DNA of 64,000 nt from Moringa oleifera. Its lineage: Eukaryota > Streptophyta > Magnoliopsida > Brassicales > Moringaceae. Numbering within the stretch: the stretch's first letter is position 1; every line of letters starts with the position of its first letter. Location: the NCBI GenBank assembly GCA_021397835.1, contig JAJFZO010000229.1:558001-622000 (forward strand). The letters run 5' to 3'. Both the position numbers and the translations under genes were made by a program. Below, piece after piece: positions 39,330 through 51,740 of this stretch. Under the pieces are notes generated by a model that did no database searches, was not told where the DNA came from, and worked only from the letters and a program-made list of their open reading frames with translations.

Positions 39330-41005
39330 ATGGGTTCGGAGCGAGAAAACTATGGCATGATTAATTTCGAAGAGACGGAATTACGTCTCGGATTACCCGG
39401 CGGAGGTGTTAACGACGGAGAGATTACTCCGAGGAGTAATGGCAAGAGAGGATTCTCGGAAACTGTTGATTTGAAGCTTAATCTTTCGACAAAAGAATCA
39501 AAAACGGAAGATTCCGACAAAATGAAGCAAAAGAGTGTTGCTCCTCACCCCAGTGACCTGGCAAAACCCCCAACCAAGTAAGTCTCACATTTCTTGCCTT
39601 AATTTCATGAAATTTCATATATTCTTAATTTTTGTTACCTTTTTTTCTTTAATTCCTTCATGTTATTAATTTTTGGTTAAATTATTTTTTTCTTGATGTA
39701 TTATTTGTTATTAAAAAAGAAAAATCCTTGGTGGGCTGTGAGGAGGTGGGTGGAGAGTGGATGCTGGCCAGGGAAACAGGCTAGGTGGAAATTTGGTGAC
39801 TTTTAATTTCTTGTCGGGAAGAAAGAGGAAAAGAACAAAACATAAGGAATCTTATCTTCTCGCCAGCCAAACAACAATAATTCAAAGGCAAACCAAAGAA
39901 GACCCGAAAAGCTTGAGTACAACCAGGCAACCTAATTTGCTTTACATGTCAACAATATTAGTTCGTTGACTGTACGGAGCCCTGATGTTTTTAACTCTTT
40001 CCCAAATTAAAAATTAATAATACTAAATAGTTAATATAGTCTGAACTTACGGTTGATGAATTATGATTTTATGAAATCGTTTGAGTATGACCTAAATGTT
40101 TATGGCTTTAGGGCACAAGTCGTGGGTTGGCCACCCGTCAGATCCTTCCGGAAGAACGTCATGACCGTCCAAAAGACTCCGGCTGATGAGGCGGAGAAGG
40201 CTTCCGGCTCTGGCACCAGCACTGCTGCCTTCATTAAGGTTAGCATGGATGGTGCTCCATATTTACGGAAGGTGGATCTAAAATTATACAAAAGCTACCA
40301 AGAACTCTCGGATGCCCTAGGCAAAATGTTCAGCTCCTTCACCATTGGTAATTAATTATGTATGCTGTAAATTTTAATAAAATTTGGTTTTAATATGCTA
40401 GGATTAACATTAATTTGACTAATATTTTGATAATACGGTTATTTAGGTAATTGTGGATCGCAAGGAATGAAGGATTTCATGAACGAAAGCAAATTGATAG
40501 ATCTACTAAATGGCTCTGACTATGTGCCAACTTACGAAGACAAAGATGGAGATTGGATGCTTGTCGGAGATGTCCCATGGGAGTAAGTTCCTTTTGTTTC
40601 CAATTCGTAATTTCAAAAATATATGTTATATACTATAGAACTCATAATTTCTCTCTAATTTTTCACAGGATGTTTGTCCATTCATGCAAGCGCTTAAGGA
40701 TAATGAAGGGATCCGAGGCCATTGGACTTGGTAATTACCTACATAAACTTATAATTAATTAACGAATGTGAAATATATTAACATAAACCTGATTATGAAT
40801 GATGTTTTGTTGAATTGATAAGTAGTCAGTTTTTTTTTTGTAGAATTATTCGTTTTGGATCAACTTTCAGGACCTATTGTAAAAAATTATGATTAAATTT
40901 ATAAAACTACTGACATCTTTCATTAAATTATACTATAGATCTTAAATGGTTTTTTGTTTTGTTACAGCCCCGAGAGCGGTAGAAAAATGCAAGAACAGAA
41001 GTTGA
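39330..41005 (+). CDS. IAA16: Aux/IAA repressor, IAA7/14/16/17 clade (239 aa)
   Basis: Five exons: 39330-39577, 40112-40347, 40447-40582, 40669-40730, 40968-41005 (stop TGA 41003-41005); 720 bases in frame. The start [25 protein letters not shown] is given here only for its first part: the EAR motif is [10 protein letters not shown] (about residues 16-25). A second EAR-like LxLxL (VDLKLNLS) is near residue 49. The degron is [12 protein letters not shown] (about residues 86-97). The PB1 region has [18 protein letters not shown] and [21 protein letters not shown]. The protein ends [20 protein letters not shown], the signature of the IAA7/14/16/17 group. It should be a short-lived nuclear repressor of ARF activators, degraded when auxin bridges it to TIR1/AFB. 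The symbol IAA16 rests on clade plus neighbours: Arabidopsis IAA16 lies between MED14 and PR4, as this gene does. Confidence 0.93.
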
Positions 41006-43557
41006 AGGAGGTAGATTTTTCGCGAAAAGCTTGCTTTGTTGATGATTTGAATTCGGTCGAAGCATTTATGAAGAAGGAAGGAAGGCAAACCAGCTCCAAA
41101 CGGATTGAGCGGGGAATTTGGATGTGTAATATCTGATGGGTTTTTTCATATATTATGAAAAGAAATGATATAATATGTGTTGTTATTGGAGGAATATATT
41201 CGTAGAATCATTTAATTAGGAAGAAGAAGCAAATAATAGAAGATATGTTTTGTAAAGACTACTTTGGTTATGATTCGCAAACTCTTTTTTCCTTATTGTC
41301 CGTGATCTGTCTAATTAATAATACCCTTTTATAGTTGGCGCAAGGGTCATTGTTCCCCTTCACTCCTACCATTAACTTGTTTTTATTATTTTAAGTCTAT
41401 GATTTGATTTTTAATAATTATTTTTTGATATGATGTTTATATGAAGAGATTCTCTGTCATTATGGGCATTCTAATTTATTAATTGTCTTTGTCTTAGATG
41501 AGATTTGTGAACAAAGGGATAAGGTGAAGCATGGCCATGTGCAGGGTACATCCAGAAATTTATTGGAACCGTAATTATTTTGTCGGAATGCATTATTGGC
41601 ATGTTATGGCAACTTAGCCATGGTTGATATTTAATATACATTTTTGGATCCAAAACATCAAATTATGTTTTATGTTGTTATTAATATTTAAATTAATTAT
41701 ATTAAAAATATTATTTTTATTACCATCTCAAATTGAAATCTGTAAAAAAAAAATATATTGGTTTTAAATTTACATTTTGTTTAATTGATTTTCAATATAA
41801 AATTTTTGTCTGCAGATTTTGTTAATCTTGACAAAAATAATTAAAGGTATGATTTGTGTTTATTTTTTCTTGTAACATAAATAATGTAGATGTGTGATTG
41901 GGCTGCAATGGCCATTATTTCATCCAATGGGCCTTTATGGGTTTGGTGCAACATGTTATTAGTTATGGATTTGGGTCTTACTTAATCTTATATGAATCCA
42001 TTTGAGGAATTAATTTTTTTAAAAATATAATATTAAAATTTCATAATAAAAATCATCAAAAATAGTTTTTAAGTTTTTAAAAATAAGATAAAATTTTAAA
42101 TAAAATTACTACTTATTTTTAAATTTTTTTAAAAAATTACATAAATTAAATTTATTTTTCAAATAAATGACTGAGCTTAGATTGAATTACCTTCAAATTG
42201 AATTAAAAATTATAAAAATTGGAAGATCAAGTCATAAAGTTTTTTATAACCATGAGATAGGAGCTGAAGTCCTCTTCGATAATTGGAGATATTCCGATAT
42301 TCGATGTGTTTCATTTTTACGAGTCAGAATTTTAATTTGCCATACGTTAGCTTCTAGCTGGTTTAGTTGACCAAGATTTTGTCATTCCTACATTTGTTTC
42401 ATATAATAAGGTAAGGTTGGTGACTAAAGTCTTAATTTTTATGTGTGCCAAAGATGCCTTATTAGGTTCTATTCTGTGTTTGAATGGTAAAGAGATATTT
42501 GATTTATAAAAATGTTTTTGGTTTCCTCTTATTTAATTTTAAGATAATCTATAATTATATATGATTTTTAACCCCATAATTTTCTAAGATTGCGATTGAT
42601 GATTTAATTAAGCAAAAATCCGGAGCTATGCAAAACTAAAATAAATAAATAAGAAAGCTTTTCCACTCATAATTAAATTCAAATAATTATGTATAATAAC
42701 ACATGCTATTAAACTAAATTAAAATTCATAATTGAGATTAATTTGTGTACTAATTAATGATTTATGATATGTTGATCTCAAAATATGTAAGCAAGAGCCG
42801 AATAAGAAAAAAAGGTTTTTTCCCATACCTTTTATATCGCTTTAAATTAAAGTACAATTCAAAATTGAACCATCCAGCTACTTTATGCTATAGACAATAA
42901 TTTCTCACTTATTTCAAAATATTAATATGAATTAAATCAATATTTTATTTTTCATATAATATATGCTTGTAATTTTTTATGTAAATTTAAAATTAAACTA
43001 AAATTAAGAACTAATTAAACAAACTACTTTATATCATATATCAAAATTTTCTTACTAATTTCAGAAATTAACACAAATCAGACAAATCAAACTTTTTTAT
43101 GCAATATTATTTGATTTTAATTTTTGCATTTATTTATTTGGCGTGTAACCATTAATTACTTAGATATTCTATGGTGGGTGCATGTGACTTATTCAAACTA
43201 AGTACCTAAAAATCTATTTGATTAGGCACTTTTGTTTAGGATAATAACTTTTGTTAATGTTATTTTTTTCTAAGGAGGGTAGCTGCAAGGAAAAAGAGGC
43301 AACGTGACAAGTAAAACTCAGAATTAATTAATAATTTGTGGCGATGAGATCACAAAATCAACCTAACCTTATCCGTATATATCTTTTATTTTGACTAACC
43401 AATAACAAGTTGTATTAATAGTTAATCTCGTAAAAGAAAATCAAATGCCCCATTTCAAAAGTTTGGTCTTATATTCATTAATAACATTAATTTGGTAGCC
43501 GCCTCAAATCATCATTCTCATGAGTACAATCACCTTGTTTGCTGCCCACTTGATCGG
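41006..43557. other. Intergenic region between IAA16-like and PR-4 class I
   Basis: About 300 bases of 3' UTR-like sequence, then AT-rich DNA with no supported gene. Short open frames (for example 42167-42370) have no recognisable family. Confidence 0.5.
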
Positions 43558-43563
43558 TTGACT
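43558..43563 (+). promoter_or_regulatory. W-box TTGACT in the PR-4 class I promoter
   Basis: TTGACT matches the WRKY consensus TTGAC(C/T), 209 bases before the start codon, a usual place in pathogenesis-related promoters. The TATA-like TATAAG lies at 43711-43716, 56 bases before the ATG. Confidence 0.45.
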
Positions 43564-43771
43564 TTGATGATCACCAGGGAATTGGCGATGATCAAGGGTC
43601 CCTGATTAAATGGGTAGGAAGTCCTAAGTTTACACTAACATATACCAGCTTTGTCCTAATCTAATTTGCAATGAAAGGGTATTTTGGGAAAATCATATTA
43701 ATAGATTTACTATAAGGTCCGCAAGAAATCCAAAGTTTCATTGTAGTAAGAAACAGAAGAACTGACAAAAG

Positions 43772-44468
43772 ATGAGGGGCGGCGCGTGGATTACGGTTCT
43801 GTTGTGTTTAGTGGTGGGTGCCACTGCCCAACAATGCGGCCGTCAAGCTGGTGGCAAGACTTGCTCGAACAACCTCTGCTGCAGCCAATACGGGTACTGC
43901 GGCACAACCGAGGACTACTGTTCACCGTCTAAGAACTGCCAGAGCAACTGCCGGGACAGCGGAGACACTGGCGGAGAAGGCGCGTCTAACGTACGCGCCA
44001 CTTACCATTACTATAATCCGGAGCAACACGGGTGGGACTTAAGAGCAGTTAGTGCTTACTGCTCTACGTGGGACGCTAACAAGCCTCTCTCATGGCGGAA
44101 GAAGTACGGGTGGACCGCCTTCTGTGGCCCCGTCGGACCTCGAGGGCGAGCCGCCTGCGGTAAATGCCTGAAGGTAAGAAAAATCAAAAACAGGTTTCGA
44201 TGTTCTTGTAACCTTGAAAAGGTATACAGAATCATAAACCGGAATTTGGTGTTGCATGTAGGTGACTAACACGAGGACAAGAACCCAGGTGACGGTGAGG
44301 ATCGTGGACCAATGCAGCAACGGAGGGTTGGATTTGGACATCGGGGTTTTCCGGCAACTGGACAAGGACGGAAGAGGGCATGCCCAAGGTCACCTTATAG
44401 TGAACTACCAGTTTGTTAACTGTGGCAATGAGTTGGAGCCCCTAATGTCGATCATCGACGAGCAGTAA
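43772..44468 (+). CDS. PR4: PR-4 class I (prohevein-like: hevein + barwin domains, 202 aa)
   Basis: Two exons, 43772-44173 and 44262-44468, joined in phase 0 (AAG|GTAAG...TGTAG|GTG). A signal peptide covers about residues 1-19 ([13 protein letters not shown]). The hevein domain (about 20-62) has eight cysteines and chitin-contacting aromatics Tyr-Tyr-Tyr in [14 protein letters not shown] short Gly/Asp hinge follows. The barwin domain (about 72-190) has six cysteines and the blocks [39 protein letters not shown] and [14 protein letters not shown]. The C-terminal extension after the last cysteine ([13 protein letters not shown]) resembles the vacuolar propeptide of prohevein. PR-4 proteins bind chitin and show RNase/DNase and antifungal activity. 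The gene follows IAA16 as in Arabidopsis (HEL/PR4, At3g04720) and leads a cluster of derived copies downstream. Confidence 0.94.
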
Positions 44469-44687
44469 GCTTGTTGCTTTGTGTAAAACGACGACGCTTA
44501 TGTAAGTGATATAATAAGCCCGAGTGGGTACTGAAGGATGGAGCTTGTACTTGTTGGTTCCATAAGATGAGCAATTTATGTTGTATTTGTGTTGATCATA
44601 TCTTGTGAGATTTAATCGTCAAGCTTTAAAAAACTTCAAAGAAACAAATTCGTAATATAAGATGATTTTTAATTAAAATAAAAATAT

Positions 44688-44994
44688 ATTAAATTTTTAT
44701 ATGGACCGATGGTATTATCATGATTCATTATATAACATTAATAAATCAATTTTATTAGGGTGTATTATTAAATTTAATATCTTTTTTTTTCAATGTGGCA
44801 TCAGAGTTAAACCCAGTTTTGTAATGTTGAATCGTCCCAATATTGATTTGTCCACAGATATATTGTTTGATCCACATGAGAGGGCGTATTAGAGTTCCAC
44901 ATTGACGAATGATATTGTCATGATCCACTATATAACATGAGGGTAATAGTTTCTTAAAAAATCAGTTTGATTAAACTGTGTTAAGTCTAATATC
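44688..44994 (+). mobile_element. Degraded TRIM-like miniature LTR retrotransposon
   Basis: Two related segments of about 95-105 bases (about 44688-44782 and 44889-44994) share TCATGATxCAxTATATAACAT and end TAATATC. Between them, just after the first, is TGGCATCAGAG (44796-44806), close to the TGGTATCAGAGC primer-binding site complementary to initiator Met-tRNA. A purine-rich GAGAGGGCG precedes the second segment. The order LTR-PBS-PPT-LTR in about 300 bases with no coding capacity fits a TRIM. Boundaries are approximate because both ends have decayed. Confidence 0.55.
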
Positions 44995-46475
44995 ATTTTT
45001 AATAAAAATTAAGTAATAATAAATTAAAATTTTTTTCATCGATGGAGAGATTTTAGACGCTTAACTCATCATTTAAGAATTAAAATAATAAAAAATTAAA
45101 TGTGAAAATTGGATTTCTTTTTGTATAATATTACTGCTCATGTTTATTTTTACCCGATTGTTCATTTGATGCTGAGTCTTGTTGTATTCTCATAAGAGTA
45201 TTTGGACTTGAGTTACGAAAGATTTATAAAATAAAAAAAAATATTGAAAGTCTCTTCATCATGTGAGCTAAGCTTTATGACACTTGAACTAATTTTTTTT
45301 AATGTTAAAGGATTACCACTAATTAGGCTGCTAATAATAAATCATGAATTAGTTTTTAAAATTTTGAATATAAATGGATCCAAATCCATATTTAAATACA
45401 CTAAATTAGTTTTCAAAATTTGCTAAAATAAATATTAAACCTAACCTACCAGCGACTAATATCTCAAAGTTTGTACATCACAAACTTGTTTGCTTAATCC
45501 ATCTTAGTAGTCAATTTAATCGGTCCAACAGATTGATTCGATTTAAAAAGTAAAGATTTCGACCCAAATTCGATTTTGAAATTACATGTGCAAAAACATT
45601 AATGGATGTAATGTTAAGGAAAAAAAGTCATGGTAATCCATATATCTTAAACGATGAAGTTGGCACGTGATGATTGGAAAATTTGCGTATCAAAATCAAA
45701 GTGTGACATTGGAATTTTTTAATGATGTTGAACAATTTGTAGACTTTATTGAACATTTCGGATGTGGAAAGTTATAGAATCATAAGCCAGCAAATTCAAG
45801 TCAAGGGTGTATCACAATTTCTTCCGCTGATGGGGGATGGATGGATTCGGTTAATTGCGGTTCAGATAAAATGATGGATGGGTTTGATTAATTGCGATTA
45901 GGATAAAATTAAGCTCTTGAAATTGAAATTTAGGATGAAATTTCGGCTTTAGGTATAAGAGACTCTGCGATCCGTTTCTTATTACAAAAGCGATTAATTG
46001 TTCATCATTTATAAAAATTGAATTAAGGGTGGCAAGCAAAAGATATGCATTATTCATGGCATTTTTTGGCTGTATGGTATTTTTGACTTGTCCTTTAAGT
46101 AATTGACCCATGATATTTTGTTTCATAATTTTTATTATTTTTTGTTTATCACATTAATAATAAATAAACTTAAATAAATTTAATAAAAACTAGATCATCA
46201 TTAAATTCTTGATTTTTGATTTGATTAATGGTAAACTCAATGAAGGGTCATTGATCATGTATCAACAATTTACGTGAAACAAATGGGCCGCCGATGTGGA
46301 AGATTTGCCCTAATCTGCAAGACTCAAAGAGAAGTCCATCTCCATACGTGTTTGTGATCTAGAATTTGTACTAAGCAAAATCACAAAAACTTAGAACAGT
46401 CAAGCCTGTTCTAGTCTAGTTCATCTCACAATTTTCCAAAGGAAAAACATGTAATTTCTTCCCTCTATCTTTCCC
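44995..46475. other. Intergenic region upstream of PR-4 class II
   Basis: AT-rich, no gene seen. A small imperfect direct repeat (GATGGGxTGxTTxxTTAATTGCG-like words) lies at about 45838-45905. The last 200 bases are promoter. Confidence 0.45.
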
Positions 46476-46483
46476 TATAAATA
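46476..46483 (+). promoter_or_regulatory. TATA box of PR-4 class II
   Basis: TATAAATA, a full plant consensus, 61 bases before the start codon. A leader of about 30 bases ending in an oligo-A run is implied. Confidence 0.7.
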
Positions 46484-46536
46484 GAAGCACCCACCTAAGC
46501 CATTTCACAGCTAAAAAAAAAAAATAACTGTGAACA

Positions 46537-47649
46537 ATGGGGAGAGTGAGCGTTTGCATTATTGCCTTCTTTCTGTGTGTTGTGGCCACTGCCACCGCCC
46601 AAAGTGCCTCCAACGTTAGAGCTACTTATCATTTCTACAATCCGGCACAGAACAACTGGGACTTGAATGCTGTAAGTGCTTATTGCGCCACTTGGGACGC
46701 CAATAAGCCCTTGGCATGGCGCCAGAAGTATGGCTGGACTGCCTTCTGTGGCCCCGTTGGCCCTCACGGCCAGGCTGCCTGCGGCAAGTGCTTGAGGGTA
46801 TGTGACATTTTTAGGCATATATACATATTAACGCGTTTCAAGTTTTTTTTTTTTTTTTAACAAATTAATTCATCATTTGTTTATTGTAGAATCAAATTTT
46901 ATTTCTTTTACATTGAGTTACAGGTTAGAAAATAATAACTCGCTTTTTTTTCTAATTATTGAATTGAGACCGTTGAAACATAAGTTTCGACATAAATTTT
47001 GTTGGATGATCTTGTTCTTTACACATTTATAAACTGATCACATGTTTATTTTATAATCGAATATGTCCCTTACACATCCGGCTCTGGGTTAGAGGAGCAC
47101 TAACAACTATTTTTTAAAATTTTTAATTTTTTTTGCAATTACGTTATATTGTTGAAACATCGGTTCTGATACTAATTTATTGGATGATCTTGTTTTATAA
47201 ACTGATCACATGTTCATTTTACAGTCGAGTCTGTCCCTTGCGATAACTCTTTTTTTTTTTTTTTTTGACTGTTGAGTTGAGATTATTGAATCATTGATTC
47301 TGATACTAATTTGATGGATACTATTAAACTCAACAATTATTGAACACTTCCTCGTCATTTTTGAATTGCTTGAACAAGCAAAAGAACTTCATTGCCATTA
47401 GTGTCAAGTGTATGAGACATTTTTCATGGATTCTAATTGTTACGCAGTCAGTCATTTGAATCTTATTATATTGTATAGGTGACCAACACAGCAACAGGAG
47501 ATCAAGTGACTGTAAGAATCGTTGATCAGTGCAGCAATGGAGGTCTAGATTTAGACGAAGCTATGTTCAACCAAATCGACACCAATAAGCAAGGCTACGC
47601 GCAAGGGCACCTTATTGTGAACTACAATTTTGTGGATTGTGGTGATTGA
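46537..47649 (+). CDS. PR4: PR-4 class II (barwin domain only, 143 aa)
   Basis: Two exons, 46537-46797 and 47479-47649, with the intron at the same place and phase as in the class I gene. A signal peptide (about residues 1-21, ending VVATATA) runs directly into the barwin domain [20 protein letters not shown]. The six barwin cysteines and the blocks [13 protein letters not shown] and [14 protein letters not shown] are intact. The hevein domain and the C-terminal vacuolar extension are both absent, since the protein stops just after the last cysteine (VDCGD). This is the class II layout, normally secreted to the apoplast, with RNase-type antifungal activity. It lies 2 kb downstream of the class I gene in the same orientation, so a tandem duplication followed by hevein loss is likely. 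The 681-base intron has been enlarged by repeats. Confidence 0.94.
46960..47330 (-). mobile_element. Repeated TRIM-like segments in the PR-4 class II intron
   Basis: Three related stretches carry TTCTGATACTAATTT (47163-47177 and 47297-47311) or the decayed form TTTCGACATAAATTTT (46985-47000). The first two continue with TTGGATGATCTTGTT and ATAAACTGATCACATGTT. On the minus strand TTCTGATACTAA reads TTAGTATCAGAA, close to the tRNA-Met primer site TGGTATCAGA. Repeated LTR/PBS remnants of a minus-strand TRIM are the best reading. Ends are uncertain. Confidence 0.4.
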
Positions 47650-48250
47650 ATGTGATGTACAAGCTCCATTGTTATGAGTCTCCACTCATATAAATATATA
47701 TGCTATAGAGTTATCACTAAGAAATAAGAGCTTCTTGAATAAGAGAAGCTGCTGAATGTAAGCAGCTTAGCTAGCTTGTGGAATAAAAGTGAAGTTATAA
47801 TATACATAATTGCTCTTTTATGTGATATTATGAGCAAACTATAACTATATATAGTTTGAGATCAAAATAATATGATTGATTATCGCCGATGACATGATAT
47901 TATCATGTGTATAGTTGGATTTAGATTAGATACTTTAGAATCAATTGAGGTTTCTTATGAACTATATTTTGTATTAATTTTAATACCAGATCAGGTTCTT
48001 ATAATAGTTTATTTTTTTTTACTGATTTTTCAAAAAAATATCAATCCGTTAGATTTGTTCAATTATTTTCTTCTTTCTCGCATTGACACAATAAATTATA
48101 TAAAATTTTTTTGTCTTCTTTTCAAAGAAATGAACAAATTAAAAATCAGATTAACAAAATTTTTTGATTCTTTAATCAGTATCATCTTAATTTGTATAGA
48201 TAATTGTAACTACTTGATCGTGATGCTGGAATGACTAATCTCTTATTTTT
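47650..48250. other. PR-4 class II 3' flank, ancestral part of the repeated unit
   Basis: The 3' UTR has CTTCTTGAATAAG and a GGAATAAAAG polyadenylation-like word (about 47780). The sequence at about 47700-47990 resembles 60300-60580, and its second half resembles 51770 onward. The same flank therefore occurs three times in the window. No gene is seen from 47990 to 48250. Confidence 0.55.
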
Positions 48251-48369
48251 TTTAGTTTTATTTTTAATCAAAATAAAAAATGAAGTCACTACTGATCATT
48301 ATGAGTGTGATCGATCACCTAAATGTTATTTACTTAACTAAATTTACTTTTATTTGGCTGGATTTAAAA

Positions 48370-51300
48370 GATTAGATTCTTGTTTGGTAATTTGTGATAT
48401 ATGTTCATAAAAAGGACGTTATTATTATTATTTTTTTACATGAGGGTGGTTATTGTTATTAAAATTAATAAATAAAGAATATGATGCATTAAGAAACAAT
48501 TATTAGACTCCTGGCGGTGTGTAATGCATAAAATATAACGCCTTAAAATATGGTAAATGTTATTAAAACTAAGAGCATTTTCATGTGGTCGTACCTGGGG
48601 ACAAAATTTGTATTAGTACACTTCATAAACTAGTTGGGTTTTTTTTTTTTACTCTTTAATGAAAATAAATAAGAAACTTAAGTGGTTTTTGGAAAATTTT
48701 TATTTATTTAGTGATTGTTTTTAGTTGCGAGCATCAACATCAAGATTGGTACAACTCCCCTTCAACTAGTTGGTTGTTCATAAAATACAATTTAATACAT
48801 GCTCAAACCATGAATTAAATATTCTTTTGAGAATCTCTTGTTATTTAGTAATTCATTTAAGATAATGAATGTTTTTTGTTTGCTTTTGTTTTTTACGTGG
48901 TTCTTGCCTCCTTTTCTTTTTATTATTTCTAAAATATGAAATTTAGTTTCATGCTTTGTACACGTACAAGAAGATAAAAATTAAGTCACTTTATACAAAT
49001 AGTCGATCATGGTAGCATGAAAAATGATAACATGTTAATACATGTTGTATTTAGAAGACACGTATATAAATATAATACTTTACTTTATACATAAATGATC
49101 AATATGTCCGCTACACTTTATTTTAAAGAAATACCTATAATTAGTGAAAATGAAGATTTTACACCAGTTTGTAGTAGTAATAGACCTATTTATATAAGTC
49201 GGCAACTTCATTCCTCTTTTTACATGCACTGATAAAATCTACATATTTAAAGGTTGTGAAAAAAGAAAATTCACTTCTATAGTTCATTGACATTATAAGA
49301 GACAAAATATTGGTGGTGTTCAAAAAGCAACATGTAATTATTGTAATAAAAAATTTGTCAGAGAAAGTAAAAATGAAACAAAACATTTACATGATCACTT
49401 TAAATTTCTCCTTTGAGGAAACAAAAAGATATAAGACAATTGAATGTTGAATCCTAGCACAAGAGATGATGGAAAGATATCACTAGGCACTTATATGTTT
49501 GATCATAAACTTGCAAGAGTATCCCATTTCTATGATTGAACATGTGAGATTTAGAAAATATTGCAACATTCTCCAACAATTGTTCAAGATGACATCTCCA
49601 AATACTCTTCGAAGTGTATCATGAGGACTTACAGAGATAAAAAGAAAAAGATGATTATGTTGTTTACGAATAATATTACCATTATGAGTGATGCATGGAT
49701 GGTTAGCTACCAAAAGAAAGCACATATGGCAGCCACTGCATATTACATTAATGATTTTTAGAGCTTACACAATTGAATTTTAAGGTACTTTATTTCACTT
49801 TTTATTTATTTTTTTATAAATATTAATATGTAATTACATCAACTTTGTAATAATATTTCAGATTTGTTTATGTTCTTTTTTCACACATTGCTGAGCTAAT
49901 TTCTGAGACTTGATGGAATGTTTCATAAAGTGCAACATAAATCGTAAGCTGTGTCTACTTTGGCTTTGGATAATTGTTGTATAAATGATGCTGTTATTCA
50001 AATTATATTGGATAAAGAAAATTATAATTCATTAATGTTGGTTGACCAAATTTTTTCACATCAAATGTGCTGTATATATTTTGAATTTAATTGTTAAAGA
50101 TAGATTGGATGTAATTGATAAAAGTTTTGAAAGGACTCGAGATAGTTTATCTTATTAGACTGCACCTTCAAAAAGAATAGAAAAATTTGAAAAAACTACT
50201 TGTCAACTACATGTACCCTAAATTAAGAGATTGATTTTTAATTAGTGTAAAACTAGGTGGAACTATATTTCTTTTTATGCTTAGTATAGCTTTGGTGTAT
50301 AAAAAATGTGCTTTTTAGTTTACAACGATGTAAGCAACAATATAAGTGTTTGCTTATTGAAAGTGATAAGGTATTTGTTAATGAATTGTGTCTGAAAGAT
50401 TGTTTTATAATGTGATTAAAATATTTTCAGGGACTTAATATCTTACAATAGATATGTATTTTTTTTTTTGGTGCAAATTTGTCATATTAGAAAGACATCG
50501 AGGGATTGTAAAGTTAATGGCCGCAAAAATGATTAACAAGCTTGACAAATATTGAGATTTCATTTGTGTAGTATTAATTGTGGCAACCATCTTGGATCCT
50601 AAGTTCAAAAAATGTAGATAATTTTGTGTTATTTTAAAGAGAAATACTAAGATATGAATGAATTTAAAATTGGGAAGTGAGAAGGGTTGTGGTTGATTTG
50701 GCAAAAAAGTACTGAGAAAAATTATCTTTAAAGAAAAAAGAATCTGGCAAAATACTTTTAGTGTTTTAAACATATAAGTGATTCCTAGACTTCATTTTAT
50801 AGACTCATTTAAAAATTTTGACATGTTTTAATCTCAAACCATGTTCAAGAGACTAGTGTTAAGTTTGACTTTGATGAAGCACTACTACTTTTTGTTGATA
50901 ATTTTGATATTAATTTTGGTTTAGTGAAAAATAAAAAAAGACTAAATATCCCCCTTTGCATAACATTGCTAGAGATGCGTTAGCCATTTTCGTATCCATT
51001 GTTGCTTTAGCGAGTAAATATCATAATAGACTTCATCAAGACATAATTGAAGCTTTGATGCACACAAAAGATTTGCTATGGGTTATTGGTAAAGTTATTT
51101 ATATTGAGTTTTAAATAAAGTTTTATTGATATATTTTCTATTATTTAATTAATTTAAATTTAAATATATTACTAGGTTCATCATCTTTTACAAGTTCTAA
51201 TTCTAAGTGTCATGTTGTCTGAAGAAAATAAAGATGTTAATGAGATAAATAAGTGATAATTTTGTAATAAGTATATAATTTTTGTATTCCTAGCTATTTC

Positions 51301-51722
51301 TATTTTTGTTTGTAGAATACACTTGCAGCTACCTGTTGAGAAAGTTTGATGAAGATGAAAGTTTCTGTCTTATTGATGTATCTTCTAAACCTAGTGATAT
51401 GTTGAAAAATTGTGGAATGATACGAATTTGATGGATGAATGTAATAAATTTTGATTTTTTTTAATTATGATGCAAATAAAATTTTTTTTTTTGTAATTGA
51501 TTAGCTTGATATGGATATAATGGATGGTTATAATGAATTGATTTTATTTAATTTTACGAAAGAAAATTGATGTGAACATGATGATTAATTTTTTAAAAAA
51601 TATTTTTTATTAATTTATAAATTTAATTAATAAATATAAATGAACAAAGGGATTTTTGTTTACTCGTTTAAATGAGAAAACAAGGCGGGGACTGGAAATA
51701 TATCCTCGAATAGGGACTCCCC
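48370..51722 (+). mobile_element. Decayed hAT (RICESLEEPER-type) transposon, copy A
   Basis: Frameshifted remains of a hAT transposase read left to right. A BED zinc finger is at about 49325-49400 (TCNYCNKKF...HLHDH). A block like the family's EHVGFRxFxxxLQPLF and the MHGW/DAWT region lies at 49530-49760. The C-terminal dimerisation region is at 50950-51110 (LLARDALAIF-like, then SKYHNRLHQDIIEAL). Several stops and frameshifts mean it encodes no full protein. The right end has GGCGGGGACTGG and GGGACTCCCCAT (51680-51722), like subterminal GC words of plant hAT elements. The left end is not clear: similarity to copy B starts near 48370. Confidence 0.7.
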
Positions 51723-51740
51723 ATGTTAACATGATGATTA

